From Cytophagales bacterium (GTDB lineage Bacteria; Bacteroidota; Bacteroidia; Cytophagales; Cyclobacteriaceae), in NCBI GenBank assembly GCA_027317105.1, contig DAHVFH010000174.1, positions 1 to 41,278 of the forward strand: a stretch of 41,278 bases of DNA, in the 5' to 3' direction. The translations under genes and the position numbers were made by a program. The notes below the pieces were generated by a model. It did not search any database. It had not been told where the DNA came from and was given only the letters and a program-made list of their open reading frames with translations. Of this stretch, positions 16,222 through 25,166 are shown piece by piece; within the stretch, counting starts at the first letter, position 1, and every line of letters starts with the position of its first letter.

Positions 16222-17571
16222 ATGAATTTCCAAAAATACAACTCCCATATTTCCGCAAGCCTTAGTTTAGCTGTGCCTGTTATGCTCAGTCAACTGGGTC
16301 ATGTGATGATGGGCGTGGTTGATAGCCTGATGGTCGGGCATGTGGGCGCTGTGCCGCTCGCGGCTTCTTCACTGGCCAACGTGGCGTTTAATGTGATTCT
16401 ACTCTTTGGTATAGGTGTATCGTATGCCATCACGCCTTTTGTGGCGGCTGCGCACGGAGAAAATGATGCCCGGAAAGGAAGCGAGATATTGAAACACGGG
16501 TTGGCTATAAATATTATCAACAGTGTTATTTTGGTGGCGGTGGTGATGGTTGCAAAAAATATACTGTACCACATTGACCAACCAGAAGCTGTAGTAGATG
16601 AAGCTGTTCCTTATCTCAGCATCATTACTTTTTCTATTATTCCCACCTTAATTTTTCAAACGTTCCGTCAATTCACGGAGGGGTTGTCGCTTACGCGAAT
16701 TGCTATGGTGGCCGTGATAGGTAGCAACATCATCCACATTCCATTGAACTACCTTTTAATCTTTGGTGGTCTCGGCATACCAGCCATGGGTTTAGTTGGT
16801 GCCGGGTGGGCCACATTAGTTTCGCGCATTATTATGGTAGCTGGAATAGCTTTTTACGTTTACTATGCGCCTCGTTTTGAGCAATTCAGACCTGGTTTTT
16901 CAATCGGTAACTATTCCCATGCATTGTTAAGCAAAATGTTGCACATCGGTTTACCGGCAGGAGCACAATTTATTTTTGAAGTAGCCGCGTTTGATATGTC
17001 GGCTGTGATGATGGGCTGGCTGGGAGCCAAAACATTGGCCGCTCATCAAATTGCCATCAACCTTGCTACTATCAGTTACATGACCACCTCCGGGTTGGCC
17101 GCAGCGGCTACCATTCGGGTAAGCAACGAACTGGGTAAAAAGGACTATGCCACCTTGCGGACGGTAGCGTTTGTACTGCTTTCATTAGCCATGGCTATTA
17201 TGTTTTTGTGGGGGATACTTTTTGTCGGTGGCAGAAATTTCTTGCCAACCTTGTATCTCCACGACCCAGAAGTGATTTCCATCGCCTCCTCGTTACTTGT
17301 TATTGCGGGGTTCTTCCAATTGAGTGATGGGGTGCAAGTGGTTTGCCTAGGCGCCTTGCGCGGTCTGCATGACGTAAAAATCCCTTCCTTTTTTATTTTT
17401 ATTGCCTACTGGATCATTGGGCTTCCCTTGGGTTACGTGTTGGCGTTCAAATTGAATTGGGGAGCTACCGGAATCTGGATGGGCCTGCTTATTGGCCTTA
17501 CCCTTACGGCAACCGCGATGGTGTTACGGTTTAATCGGATGAGCTTGAGATTGAAACAGTCTTCAAATTGA
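16222..17571 (+). CDS. MATE family multidrug/cation exporter (NorM-like)
   Basis: 449 aa with twelve hydrophobic segments in two similar halves. The first half has AVPVMLSQLGHVMMGVVDSL and VGHVGAVPLAA, the second has LPAGAQFIFEVAAFDMSAVMMGWLG and GALRGLHDVKIP, all typical of the NorM branch of MATE exporters. Such transporters extrude cationic compounds using Na+ or H+ gradients across the inner membrane. The length is normal and there is no sign of a frameshift. The substrate is not predictable from the sequence. It follows the NRDE gene by 23 bp. Confidence 0.93.
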   Translation: MNFQKYNSHISASLSLAVPVMLSQLGHVMMGVVDSLMVGHVGAVPLAASSLANVAFNVILLFGIGVSYAITPFVAAAHGENDARKGSEILKHGLAINIINSVILVAVVMVAKNILYHIDQPEAVVDEAVPYLSIITFSIIPTLIFQTFRQFTEGLSLTRIAMVAVIGSNIIHIPLNYLLIFGGLGIPAMGLVGAGWATLVSRIIMVAGIAFYVYYAPRFEQFRPGFSIGNYSHALLSKMLHIGLPAGAQFIFEVAAFDMSAVMMGWLGAKTLAAHQIAINLATISYMTTSGLAAAATIRVSNELGKKDYATLRTVAFVLLSLAMAIMFLWGILFVGGRNFLPTLYLHDPEVISIASSLLVIAGFFQLSDGVQVVCLGALRGLHDVKIPSFFIFIAYWIIGLPLGYVLAFKLNWGATGIWMGLLIGLTLTATAMVLRFNRMSLRLKQSSN

Positions 17572-17654
17572 TTTTTATTGCCTAAGAAGTGCTATAAATT
17601 ATTTACGTATTGCGATTAACGTTTCTTTCTTATCTTTTGTAAAATTTTTAACTC

Positions 17655-18206
17655 ATGGAAGCAAAGCCGGTAAAAAATTCACAAACCACCATTACTGAAT
17701 TGATGATTCCTTCTTACGCTAATTTTGGTGGGAAGATTCATGGAGGCATACTCTTGTCGCTGATGGACAAGGTGGCCTACGCCTGTGCCAGTAAACATGC
17801 CGGAACCTATTGTGTAACCGTGTCGGTTGATAAGGTTGAGTTTTTGAAACCCGTGGAGGCAGGTGAATTGGTATCACTGAAAGCGTCTGTCAATTACGTA
17901 GGGCGAACTTCGCTGATGGTGGGAATACGGGTGGAATCAGAGAACGTACGGACTGGCAAGGTTGTACATACGAACTCCTGTTACTTTACGATGGTGGCCA
18001 AGGGGGATGACAATAAACCCACACAGGTCCCGAAATTGATTTTAGAAAATGAGGAAGACGTTAAACGATTCATAGAAGCTTTATGGGTAAAGGAGATCAG
18101 AGAACGAGTTCGTGAAGAGATGGATGATGCCAAGTCTTCGGTTGAGGTGGCTCATGCCAAAGAAATTCTAAAAAACGAAAGGTGTATTTTGAGTTTGAAA
18201 AATTAA
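17655..18206 (+). CDS. Acyl-CoA thioesterase, hotdog fold
   Basis: 183 aa. Residues about 10-125 form one hotdog domain of the YciA/BFIT/ACOT type: MIPSYANFGGKIHGGILLSLMD with the catalytic Asn/Gly/Asp neighbourhood, then VSVDKVEFLKPVEAGELV and VNYVGRTSLMVGIRV. It hydrolyses acyl-CoA thioesters in the cytoplasm; chain preference is unknown. Residues about 130-183 are an acidic and basic helical tail longer than in YciA (about 130 aa), as seen in other Bacteroidota thioesterases. It stands 83 bp after the MATE gene and 25 bp before the M24 peptidase gene. Confidence 0.9.
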   Translation: MEAKPVKNSQTTITELMIPSYANFGGKIHGGILLSLMDKVAYACASKHAGTYCVTVSVDKVEFLKPVEAGELVSLKASVNYVGRTSLMVGIRVESENVRTGKVVHTNSCYFTMVAKGDDNKPTQVPKLILENEEDVKRFIEALWVKEIRERVREEMDDAKSSVEVAHAKEILKNERCILSLKN

Positions 18207-18231
18207 TTTTAACTATTAAATTTTTGAAAAA

Positions 18232-19521
18232 ATGAAACGTTTCTCTATTTTTCTTTTACTACTTGTTTTCTATCGGGCAGAAGCCCAATACCCGCTGATT
18301 CTCTCTCAACGTGATCAGGCTAAGGTGATCGATGAACTGCTTGACGACCGTTTAAAAAACCTCCTTCCTAAATTGATGCGAAGGGAAGGTTTCGATATGT
18401 GGGTGATTATTTCCCGAGAGTACAATGAAGATCCTGTAATCAAAACTATGTTGCCCGCCACCTGGATGGCCGCAAGAAGAACCACGATGCTGGTAGTGTT
18501 TGATAAGGGTGCTGATAAGGAAGTGGAATACCTGGCCGTGGCTCGCTATGATGTGGGAAAAATATTTAAGCGCGCCTGGGATCCAGAAAAGCAACCTGAC
18601 CAATGGGCACAATTGGGAAAAATTATTGAAGAAAGAAATCCCAAGAAAATTAGCGTTAACAATTCACCAAGTTACGGTCATGCCGATGGTCTTTCTGCTA
18701 ATGATTACCAGATGCTACTAAAATCTTTACCAAAAGCTATTCAAAAGAATGTTGTCTCTGCCGAACCTCTTGCCGTAAGTTGGTTGGAAACCCGTTCTGA
18801 AAAAGAAATGGTCATTTATCCCCAGATTTGCCACATCGCTCATGAAATTATTGCAGAAGGCTTTTCTAATCAAGTGATTCAACCGGGCGTCACTACCTCC
18901 GAGGATGTCGTTTGGTGGTACCGCGAAAAAATCAAGGCACTGAAGTTGGATACCTGGTTTCATCCTTCGGTTGAGATCCAGCGAATGGGCAATGATGATT
19001 CCATTGTTATTGTTCCTGGTGATTTGCTTCACGTTGATTTTGGCATCACCTACTTGCGCTTCAATACCGACACTCAACAGCACGCTTATGTATTGAAGCC
19101 AGGTGAAATCGATGCGCCTGATTTTTTGAAAGAAGCGCTAAAAAGAGGGAACAAATTGCAAGATATCCTTACTGGGAATTTTAAAGTGGGGAAAACGGGA
19201 AATCAAATTCTGGCTGATTCGCGAAAGCAAGCCATCGACCAGGGGATTACGCCCTCCATTTATACGCACCCCATCGGGTACCACGGTCATGCAGCAGGAA
19301 CCAATATCGGCATGTGGGATAAGCAGAATGGAGTTCCATTCACCGGTGAATACCCAATGCATTGGAACACGGCTTACTCCATCGAGTTGAATGCAACAGT
19401 GACCGTGCCGGAATGGAAAAAGGATATTCGCATTATGCTTGAAGAAGATGGCTTCTTTGATGAAACCGGATTTCGATATATCGATGGAAGGGAGACGGAA
19501 TTGATTTTGATTCCTAAATGA
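18232..19521 (+). CDS. Exported M24 family metallopeptidase (Xaa-Pro aminopeptidase-like)
   Basis: 429 aa with a cleavable signal peptide (ending near AEAQ, residue 19). Residues about 25-190 form a creatinase-type N-domain; the pita-bread catalytic domain follows. The five metal ligands are readable: D269 and D280 (HVDFGITYLRFNTD), a His in the HPIGYHGHAAG segment (346-353), E385 (YSIELNATV) and E404/E405 (IMLEEDGFF). These bind two metal ions in aminopeptidase P-like enzymes. Because of the signal peptide it probably trims peptides in the periplasm. Length and motifs are normal. Confidence 0.88.
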   Translation: MKRFSIFLLLLVFYRAEAQYPLILSQRDQAKVIDELLDDRLKNLLPKLMRREGFDMWVIISREYNEDPVIKTMLPATWMAARRTTMLVVFDKGADKEVEYLAVARYDVGKIFKRAWDPEKQPDQWAQLGKIIEERNPKKISVNNSPSYGHADGLSANDYQMLLKSLPKAIQKNVVSAEPLAVSWLETRSEKEMVIYPQICHIAHEIIAEGFSNQVIQPGVTTSEDVVWWYREKIKALKLDTWFHPSVEIQRMGNDDSIVIVPGDLLHVDFGITYLRFNTDTQQHAYVLKPGEIDAPDFLKEALKRGNKLQDILTGNFKVGKTGNQILADSRKQAIDQGITPSIYTHPIGYHGHAAGTNIGMWDKQNGVPFTGEYPMHWNTAYSIELNATVTVPEWKKDIRIMLEEDGFFDETGFRYIDGRETELILIPK

Positions 19522-19544
19522 AAGCAGTAGCCATTAAAAATAAT

Positions 19545-19552
19545 TATCTTTG
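19545..19552 (+). promoter_or_regulatory. Candidate -7 box upstream of plsC
   Basis: TATCTTTG is an exact match to TAnnTTTG, 87 bases before the plsC ATG in a 117-bp intergenic region. A short hairpin (GATG / CATC, about 19556-19568) follows it. No TTG at the expected -33 distance is visible. Confidence 0.4.
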
Positions 19553-19638
19553 GGTGATGAAAATCATCGTGTCAATTTCTTTGTTCATAATGATTTGAAT
19601 TTGTCAGGTTGATTGAAAAGTTTCCATAACCCAATAGC

Positions 19639-20373
19639 ATGAAATTTTTAAGAGCTATCCACACAGCTTATGGGTTTTTTGTGTTTTCTCTGGTTTTCCT
19701 ACTGTTGCTTCCGTTTTTATTAATTCCCATTATTTTTCCATCCCAATTTAAACTCACCGGTGTTTTTAATCGCTGGTGGGCGAAGCTAATGTTCATTTTT
19801 GTTTTCTTGCCTTATCAAGCGGAGTGTCGGTCCAAACTGGATCCTAAAAAAACCTATATTTTTTGTGCGAATCATTTTTCGTACTTGGATATCCCAACGA
19901 TGGGGCTAAATTCCATCAACACCATCTTTGTGGGCAAGAACTCCATGGAAAAATTGCCTCTGTTTGGGTTTATGTATCGGAAGCTGCATATCACCGTGGA
20001 TCGTAAAAGTATGCGGAGCCGGGGCAACAGCATGATCGCCTCCATGAAGGCCATCGATGAAGGTAAAAGTCTTGTCGTTTATCCTGAAGGGGGAATTATT
20101 TCTGATCATCCGCCCACAATGGGGCCTTTTAAGGACGGGGCCTTTCGGGCGGCTATTGAAAAACAAATTCCCCTTGTACCCGTGACCATTCCCTTCAATT
20201 GGATAATTTTGGCCGACAAGCACCCGATCCGGTTATTTCGAGGAAAAGTTAAAGTAATTTTCCACGAACCAATCGAAACTAAAGGGCTAACCTTAGCGGA
20301 CACTAAGAACCTGAAGGAAACCGTTTATTCGACCATTGCAACGGAATTACAAAAGCAAAATGAAAGTAGATAA
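19639..20373 (+). CDS. plsC: 1-acyl-sn-glycerol-3-phosphate acyltransferase
   Basis: 244 aa. An N-terminal membrane segment (about 10-35) is followed by the acyltransferase motifs: NHX4D with H79 and D84 (CANHFSYLD), the IFVGKNSMEKLPLFG block, the VDRKSMRSRG block, and E150-GG152 in VYPEGGIISD. PlsC converts lysophosphatidate to phosphatidate at the inner face of the cytoplasmic membrane. Its last 14 bases overlap the gatC start in a different frame, so the two are translationally coupled. Confidence 0.92.
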   Translation: MKFLRAIHTAYGFFVFSLVFLLLLPFLLIPIIFPSQFKLTGVFNRWWAKLMFIFVFLPYQAECRSKLDPKKTYIFCANHFSYLDIPTMGLNSINTIFVGKNSMEKLPLFGFMYRKLHITVDRKSMRSRGNSMIASMKAIDEGKSLVVYPEGGIISDHPPTMGPFKDGAFRAAIEKQIPLVPVTIPFNWIILADKHPIRLFRGKVKVIFHEPIETKGLTLADTKNLKETVYSTIATELQKQNESR

Positions 20374-20647
20374 AGACAGATTAAATAAAATTGCCCATTT
20401 GGCACGGCTTGAGTTCGATGAAGGGGACTCGGAGAAAATGTTAACCGATTTGGAAAACATTATTTCTTTTGTAGAAAAACTAAATGAAGTAAATACCGCA
20501 GGCATAGAGCCGCTTACCTCAATGAGTCACGAAATCAATTCACTGAGGGAGGACGCGGCTAAGCCACATTTGAATCATGAAGAGGCATTGAAAAACGCAC
20601 CAAAAAGCGATCAAGACTACTTTCGTGTCCCCAAGGTTTTGGAATAG
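20360..20647 (+). CDS. gatC: Aspartyl/glutamyl-tRNA amidotransferase subunit C
   Basis: 95 aa from ATG 20360, which lies inside the end of plsC. The sequence MKVDKDRLNKIAHLARLEF and the C-terminal EALKNAPKSDQDYFRVPKVL are typical of GatC, which wraps around GatA in the GatCAB complex that makes Gln-tRNAGln or Asn-tRNAAsn by amidation. An in-frame ATG eight codons upstream (20336) would give 103 aa, but the family's usual start is the one chosen. gatA and gatB are not in the window; the amidase at 13700 is an exported enzyme and not its partner. Confidence 0.95.
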   Translation: MKVDKDRLNKIAHLARLEFDEGDSEKMLTDLENIISFVEKLNEVNTAGIEPLTSMSHEINSLREDAAKPHLNHEEALKNAPKSDQDYFRVPKVLE

Positions 20648-20694
20648 ATAAATTTCATTTCAAATAACGTTATCCTTTAACTCGTAAAAGCTTC

Positions 20695-23679
20695 ATGCCT
20701 TCTTTTCAATTTTGGAAATCGTGGCACAAAACGGATCAAGTCATTTTCTGGTTTTGTGCAGTTTTTGTTTCGCTCACAATAATTTTTTTCTGGCAAAGTT
20801 GGTCAGTGTCTCCCGCACCGGTGATTACCTATGAACATTTTCAGCACGTTCAAGAAGTTGAGTCCACCACCCATAGCTTCACGATAGGGCTTATCAATGT
20901 CGCGGTTCCCGCTTACAGCGAGGTGATCTTTGAAAGTATTTTTGGGAGTCCATTGCAACCCAACGCGCTTGCCGCTGACCTTTTTTTGACTGCACTCGCG
21001 CTTTCGTTTGTGTTTTTTATCTCAATTATTTCTTCGCTCTCGCGTTTTTGGTTTTTAATCGGCATGGGCCTGGTGATCTTGTTCTTGGCCAGCCTTCGGC
21101 TTGAGGCGGTGGAAGTCTTTGGTTTGACCAACAAAACTGTGGCGGTTGGATTGGTTTTTCTTTATGGCGGACTTGCTTATTATTTAAATGCTTGGAAAAA
21201 AAATACCTCTTTCATTCAGCGAATCTTGAGCTTTCTGGTTTTGACCTTAGCCGTTGGGCTTATCGTAAATTTTTTCAGTAAAGCCCATGCTCCCTTTCTT
21301 CATGTGTCCGTCAATGGGTTGATCACAGGGATGATTTTGACTGTATTATTCATTATGATGGTGGCACATGAAATCATTGCCGCCTTCGTAACCATCACTA
21401 CCCAAAGCCAAAAGTCGTCAAAAAGTTTACAGCACTTTTTGGTACTGGTGTTGGTTTACCTCGTGAATCTGGCGCTGATGTTTGCTTCGAAAATTGGCAT
21501 GATCTCTTGGGATTTCTTTACCGTCAATGCATTTTTAATTTTGACAATATCTGCCATACTTGGCATATGGGGATTCCGTCAACGCATTTTTATTTATGAC
21601 CATATTCTCCCTTCCGAACCTTTGGGTATTTTCTTTTTCTTCTCCATGATGATTACCGCTTTCGCCACCCTGGGATATTTTTTTTCCTCGGCCAGCGATA
21701 TGATGATAGACGCCTTCGAAGACCTGATCATGGCAGTCCACCTTGGCGTGGGGATAATTTTTATCCTCTATGTCATCGCCAACTTTGGGCCGATGCTGGT
21801 GAAGAACTTACCGGTGTACAGGGTACTTTACAAACCGGAGATCATGCCCCATTTTACGCTTCGTATTATGTCGGTGATTGCCGCGTTTGGTGTCCTTTCT
21901 TTGGGCGTGTCGTGGAAAACCTATGTCAATCAGGCAGCGGCTTCCTATTATCATGCGTACGCTGACCTGTTCCTATCGCAAGGCGATGTGGCCACGGCAG
22001 AAGTTTATTATCAAAAATCAGTCCAGCTCAGAAACCAAAATCTTCATGCGCACTATGCGCTCGCAAGCCTATATCGAGCCCGATATGAATCTTTCAAAGA
22101 GCGAAAGGAATACGAAAATTCTAAGGATTGGACACCGAGTGTCCCCGTATTTCTCAACCTCAGTGAAGCCTTCGCCAATCATGGCGATTTGCTCGAAGCC
22201 GCCCTGACACTGGACGAAGGCAAGAAAAAATTTCCAAAAAGTGGGGAACTTCAAAATGCGGCAGGCCTTTCATTTTTGAAACTGAAGTCCATTGATTCAG
22301 CGCTCTATTTTTTTCAGCAGACTGAGAATTTGAGTCAAACCAAAAGTGTTGGCGAAACTAATTATTTAGGAACTGCGGCCTTGTATAAAATCAACTTGCC
22401 TGTCGATACCCTTATTTCGTTCGATGAAGCAAAACAAAGTGGAAAAAAAGTGAACGTGGTAGCGCTGGCCAATGTGCAGCAAAGGACGATCAAATTCGAA
22501 GGCAATTTTATTCCTGACTCAGCCCTTTCGATTTACCAAACTTCCTTACTCTGTAATTATTTCATCAACCAAAAAGAAAACTCCGATACGGCATTAATTA
22601 ATCGCTCATTGGTATTAGCTCAGAAGCCAGTGAACGATAATTTCAAAACGCAGTTATTAATTGCCTCTGCACACGCGTTATATGCTCATGGCCATGTCAA
22701 GAAAGCATTGGAAGTTGCTCGAGAGGCGGCATTCCTAGCCGGAGACGGCAAACTATTTTCTTTGATTGGCCTTTGGTTGCTCGAACAAAATAATCCTGTG
22801 GTCGCCACGGCTTATTTAAAAACTGCAGCGGAAAAGCAACAGCCTTTCGCTCTTTACTATCTGGCGCTCGCGCAACAAGAATCGGATAGCCTTACACAGG
22901 CCTTTGGCAGTTGGGATAGCTTAAGTCGGGCAAAAAACACGAACACAGTTGCTTTTGCAACGATGATGAAGAAGGTTTTATTGAGTAATCCTACCCAAGC
23001 GATGAACCTGACCGATGAGGAAAAGTATTATTTCTGTCGTTACAAGATTGCCCTATCCGATTCGGCCACTTATAAGAAATTCAGTAGCTCAATCTCCAAT
23101 CCAGCTATTCGGGCGCAAGCCCAACTCGATCGGGCAAAAAAATGGTTTGCGTTAGACGAACCGGGAAAAGCGTTGTTCTTACTTCATCAAATGGGGGAAT
23201 ACAATAATCGAAAAATAAGAAACGAATTTGATCGACTTAATTTTATGATCGCTTGCTCCAACCAAGATTGGGTTTTTGTTCAGAAAACAATGAGCGAGAA
23301 GAACACGCTTTCGCGTAATGAGAAAACCTATGCCGAGGCATTGCTGGCAGCGCACAATGGAAACCTAAAAATGGCAAGAGGAAAGTACGAATACCTACTG
23401 CAGGCTAACAATCAATTTGAAGAAGGCTTGGTAGCTGCCTCACAATTTTTTGCTAAAGATTCAACGGATAGACTCAAGAATTTTTCGTTGTTAGTCGATG
23501 GCTTGTTGGCTAAACCAAATTCGGTAAAAATTTTAAAGCAACATATTTTGGAATCCATAGCCCTCGGCTTTGACACGGAAGCGCAAGATTCGCTGAACAA
23601 ATTACGGCAACTGCTTCCCGATGATTCATTCAAAAAGTTTATTGTAGGACACCCCGGTTTTTTTAGTGTGGAGAAATAA
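20695..23679 (+). CDS. Large polytopic membrane protein with TPR repeats, function unknown
   Basis: 994 aa. Residues about 1-415 contain around ten to eleven hydrophobic segments, with a short extracytoplasmic loop after the first (residues 40-80). From about residue 420 to the end the protein is helical and rich in TPR-like units, for example YHAYADLFLSQGDVATAEVY and LHAHYALASLYRARYE near 420-465, and more degenerate units in 480-960. I do not recognise a named family. The layout (membrane half plus TPR half) suggests a scaffold that assembles partners at the inner membrane; the side on which the TPR half lies is not clear. It follows gatC by 47 bp and precedes the WD40-like gene by 24 bp. 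Confidence 0.8.
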   Translation: MPSFQFWKSWHKTDQVIFWFCAVFVSLTIIFFWQSWSVSPAPVITYEHFQHVQEVESTTHSFTIGLINVAVPAYSEVIFESIFGSPLQPNALAADLFLTALALSFVFFISIISSLSRFWFLIGMGLVILFLASLRLEAVEVFGLTNKTVAVGLVFLYGGLAYYLNAWKKNTSFIQRILSFLVLTLAVGLIVNFFSKAHAPFLHVSVNGLITGMILTVLFIMMVAHEIIAAFVTITTQSQKSSKSLQHFLVLVLVYLVNLALMFASKIGMISWDFFTVNAFLILTISAILGIWGFRQRIFIYDHILPSEPLGIFFFFSMMITAFATLGYFFSSASDMMIDAFEDLIMAVHLGVGIIFILYVIANFGPMLVKNLPVYRVLYKPEIMPHFTLRIMSVIAAFGVLSLGVSWKTYVNQAAASYYHAYADLFLSQGDVATAEVYYQKSVQLRNQNLHAHYALASLYRARYESFKERKEYENSKDWTPSVPVFLNLSEAFANHGDLLEAALTLDEGKKKFPKSGELQNAAGLSFLKLKSIDSALYFFQQTENLSQTKSVGETNYLGTAALYKINLPVDTLISFDEAKQSGKKVNVVALANVQQRTIKFEGNFIPDSALSIYQTSLLCNYFINQKENSDTALINRSLVLAQKPVNDNFKTQLLIASAHALYAHGHVKKALEVAREAAFLAGDGKLFSLIGLWLLEQNNPVVATAYLKTAAEKQQPFALYYLALAQQESDSLTQAFGSWDSLSRAKNTNTVAFATMMKKVLLSNPTQAMNLTDEEKYYFCRYKIALSDSATYKKFSSSISNPAIRAQAQLDRAKKWFALDEPGKALFLLHQMGEYNNRKIRNEFDRLNFMIACSNQDWVFVQKTMSEKNTLSRNEKTYAEALLAAHNGNLKMARGKYEYLLQANNQFEEGLVAASQFFAKDSTDRLKNFSLLVDGLLAKPNSVKILKQHILESIALGFDTEAQDSLNKLRQLLPDDSFKKFIVGHPGFFSVEK

Positions 23680-23703
23680 AGAAGGAACTTAGACTGAAAA
23701 AGT

Positions 23704-24510
23704 ATGACAAAGAATATTTGCCTTGTTTTTCTGAAACTGTTTTTATCCTTCTCAGCGGTGCATGCTCAATTGAATGCAGAAGACGCTCAAAAGTTGAAGA
23801 AGGAAGCTAAGGAGAATGAGGAGATGGCTAAAATCGCTCGTAGAGAGGCAGAGCGTTACAGATATCTAATGGCGGCTGATGAAATAGCCAACAGATCGAC
23901 CGAAGTAAACGATAAGGAACTAGCAGGATTACTGGCACTTCAAGCATATAATTTTAGTTTTAAACAAAAGGGTTACTCAAGAAGGAGTACTATCCACAAT
24001 GCTCTCCTATCCGCGTTAAAGAGATATGGTTATTTACCGCGAAATATGGATGAAGCCAATAAATCAACTATTGATGATAAAAAAAAGAAAATGACAATAG
24101 CGGATGCTAAAAATGAACATTTGAGATGGATATTATCCTTACAACCCTCACCGATTGAGCAAATCAAGTTTAGCCCTTCTGGGAAACTTTTGGCAACCTT
24201 AAGTCGTGACAATTCGATACGAATATGGAATTTGGAAATTATGAGCCAGCAACCTCTGACATTCTTAGAAAAAGATTCTATCGTCAACTTCGGATTCACA
24301 TCCGATAATTCCCAGATTCTTTGTGAACTAATCAATCCTGAAAAGAGAACTAACGTAAAAAATTTTATCCACGTATATCCCTTGGATATTTCTATTATGG
24401 CAAACGAACTTTGTAAACTTTTAACTCGCAATTTAACTAAGGATGAATGGGATTATTTTATTGGTGACAGCAATTACCAACAGACTTGTCCTGATTTACC
24501 CAGAAAATAA
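23704..24510 (+). CDS. Exported WD40-type protein, internally shortened
   Basis: 268 aa with a signal peptide (cleavage near VHAQ, residue 22). A basic/acidic coiled-coil (25-55) leads into the helical block DKELAGLLALQAYNFS (about 71-85), which in Bacteroidota normally precedes a WD40 propeller. Only one clear WD repeat follows (about 148-178, IKFSPSGKLLATLSRDNSIR, IWNLE), then directly the C-terminal block LCKLLTRNLTKDEWDYFIGD, which usually closes multi-repeat WD40 proteins of far greater length. One repeat cannot form a propeller. It may be a decayed or internally deleted copy, yet it retains an intact frame. The toxin-antitoxin pair follows 96 bp downstream. Confidence 0.7.
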   Translation: MTKNICLVFLKLFLSFSAVHAQLNAEDAQKLKKEAKENEEMAKIARREAERYRYLMAADEIANRSTEVNDKELAGLLALQAYNFSFKQKGYSRRSTIHNALLSALKRYGYLPRNMDEANKSTIDDKKKKMTIADAKNEHLRWILSLQPSPIEQIKFSPSGKLLATLSRDNSIRIWNLEIMSQQPLTFLEKDSIVNFGFTSDNSQILCELINPEKRTNVKNFIHVYPLDISIMANELCKLLTRNLTKDEWDYFIGDSNYQQTCPDLPRK

Positions 24511-24583
24511 TTTCTGGACTTACTCTAATTTTGATTTTAAAGACTGTAAGTAAGCCATCATGTGCCTGTCTAAAACTAATTTG

Positions 24584-24591
24584 TAACTTTA
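24584..24591 (+). promoter_or_regulatory. Possible -7 box of the toxin-antitoxin pair
   Basis: TAACTTTA matches seven of eight positions of TAnnTTTG (with A for the last G), 15 bases before the antitoxin ATG. No clear -33 element. Weak support. Confidence 0.3.
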
Positions 24592-24606
24592 CCAAAATTT
24601 AGTTCT

Positions 24607-24822
24607 ATGAGAGCTGTTGAGTTTAGAACCAAACTGAAGAACAATAGGATTGACATTCCTAAGAAACTGCAAAACCAAGTCAATACTTCCAAAAACCAAG
24701 ATGTTAGGGTTATTGTATTGATTGAGGATAATGGAAAAGAAAAGGATGACTTTCAGCTTCTTTCAACAGAAGAATTTTTAAAAGGATACGCTAAAACTGA
24801 TTCAGTCTACGACCATTATTGA
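24607..24822 (+). CDS. Putative antitoxin of the MazF/PemK pair
   Basis: 71 aa. The first 40 residues read like an AbrB/MazE-style beta-hairpin DNA-binding unit (EFRTKLKNNRIDIPKKL), followed by VRVIVLIED. The last 25 residues are acidic and aromatic (LLSTEEFLKGYAKTDSVYDHY), like the flexible tails that wrap a MazF-type toxin. The stop codon TGA ends one base before the toxin ATG, so the two are translated together. I recognise no named antitoxin family; the call depends on gene order and tail character. Confidence 0.65.
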   Translation: MRAVEFRTKLKNNRIDIPKKLQNQVNTSKNQDVRVIVLIEDNGKEKDDFQLLSTEEFLKGYAKTDSVYDHY

Positions 24823-24823
24823 C

Positions 24824-25147
24824 ATGGATGATCTTAAGTTTGGCGATATTGTTCTTCTGAAGTTCCCTTTTACTGATGGATTATCTTCCAAAAAAAGACC
24901 TGCCTTTGTCATCAGGAATACCAAAGATGGAGACATTATTGTTTGCCGGATCACAAGTAAGCTGTATCAATCTACATTTGATATCAATCTAAAATTTTGG
25001 GAACAATATGGATTAAAGTTACCCTCTGTTCTTAGGATCCACAAGATTGCTTCTCTTGAAAGGAACCTTGTGGTCTTAAAAATTGGTCAACTTGAAAAGA
25101 CAACTCAAAATCTAGTAAAGCGCATTTTTAAAAATCTTATTACTTAG
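24824..25147 (+). CDS. PemK/MazF-family toxin (endoribonuclease)
   Basis: 107 aa. It starts with LKFGDIVLLKFPFTDGLSSK and KRPAFVIRN, the typical first strands of PemK/MazF (the Lys-Arg-Pro block is a family hallmark), then IVCRITSK, and KIASLERNLVV in the second half. Members cut mRNA and act as the toxin of type II pairs. The antitoxin gene ends one base upstream. The region is AT-rich compared with the gcvT gene that follows by 19 bp, which fits an acquired cassette. Confidence 0.85.
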   Translation: MDDLKFGDIVLLKFPFTDGLSSKKRPAFVIRNTKDGDIIVCRITSKLYQSTFDINLKFWEQYGLKLPSVLRIHKIASLERNLVVLKIGQLEKTTQNLVKRIFKNLIT

Positions 25148-25166
25148 TCTTTATCAAACTATCCTT

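Noticed and set aside
19557..19598. 14-codon leader peptide frame upstream of plsC
   Set aside because: Short, no attenuator structure or regulatory codon run follows it.
24030..24431. 133-codon frame antisense to the WD40-type gene
   Set aside because: Composition follows the opposite strand; the sense frame has a signal peptide and recognisable blocks.
24511..25166. Insertion sequence or integron cassette around the toxin-antitoxin pair
   Set aside because: No transposase, no terminal inverted repeats and no direct repeats seen at the boundaries.
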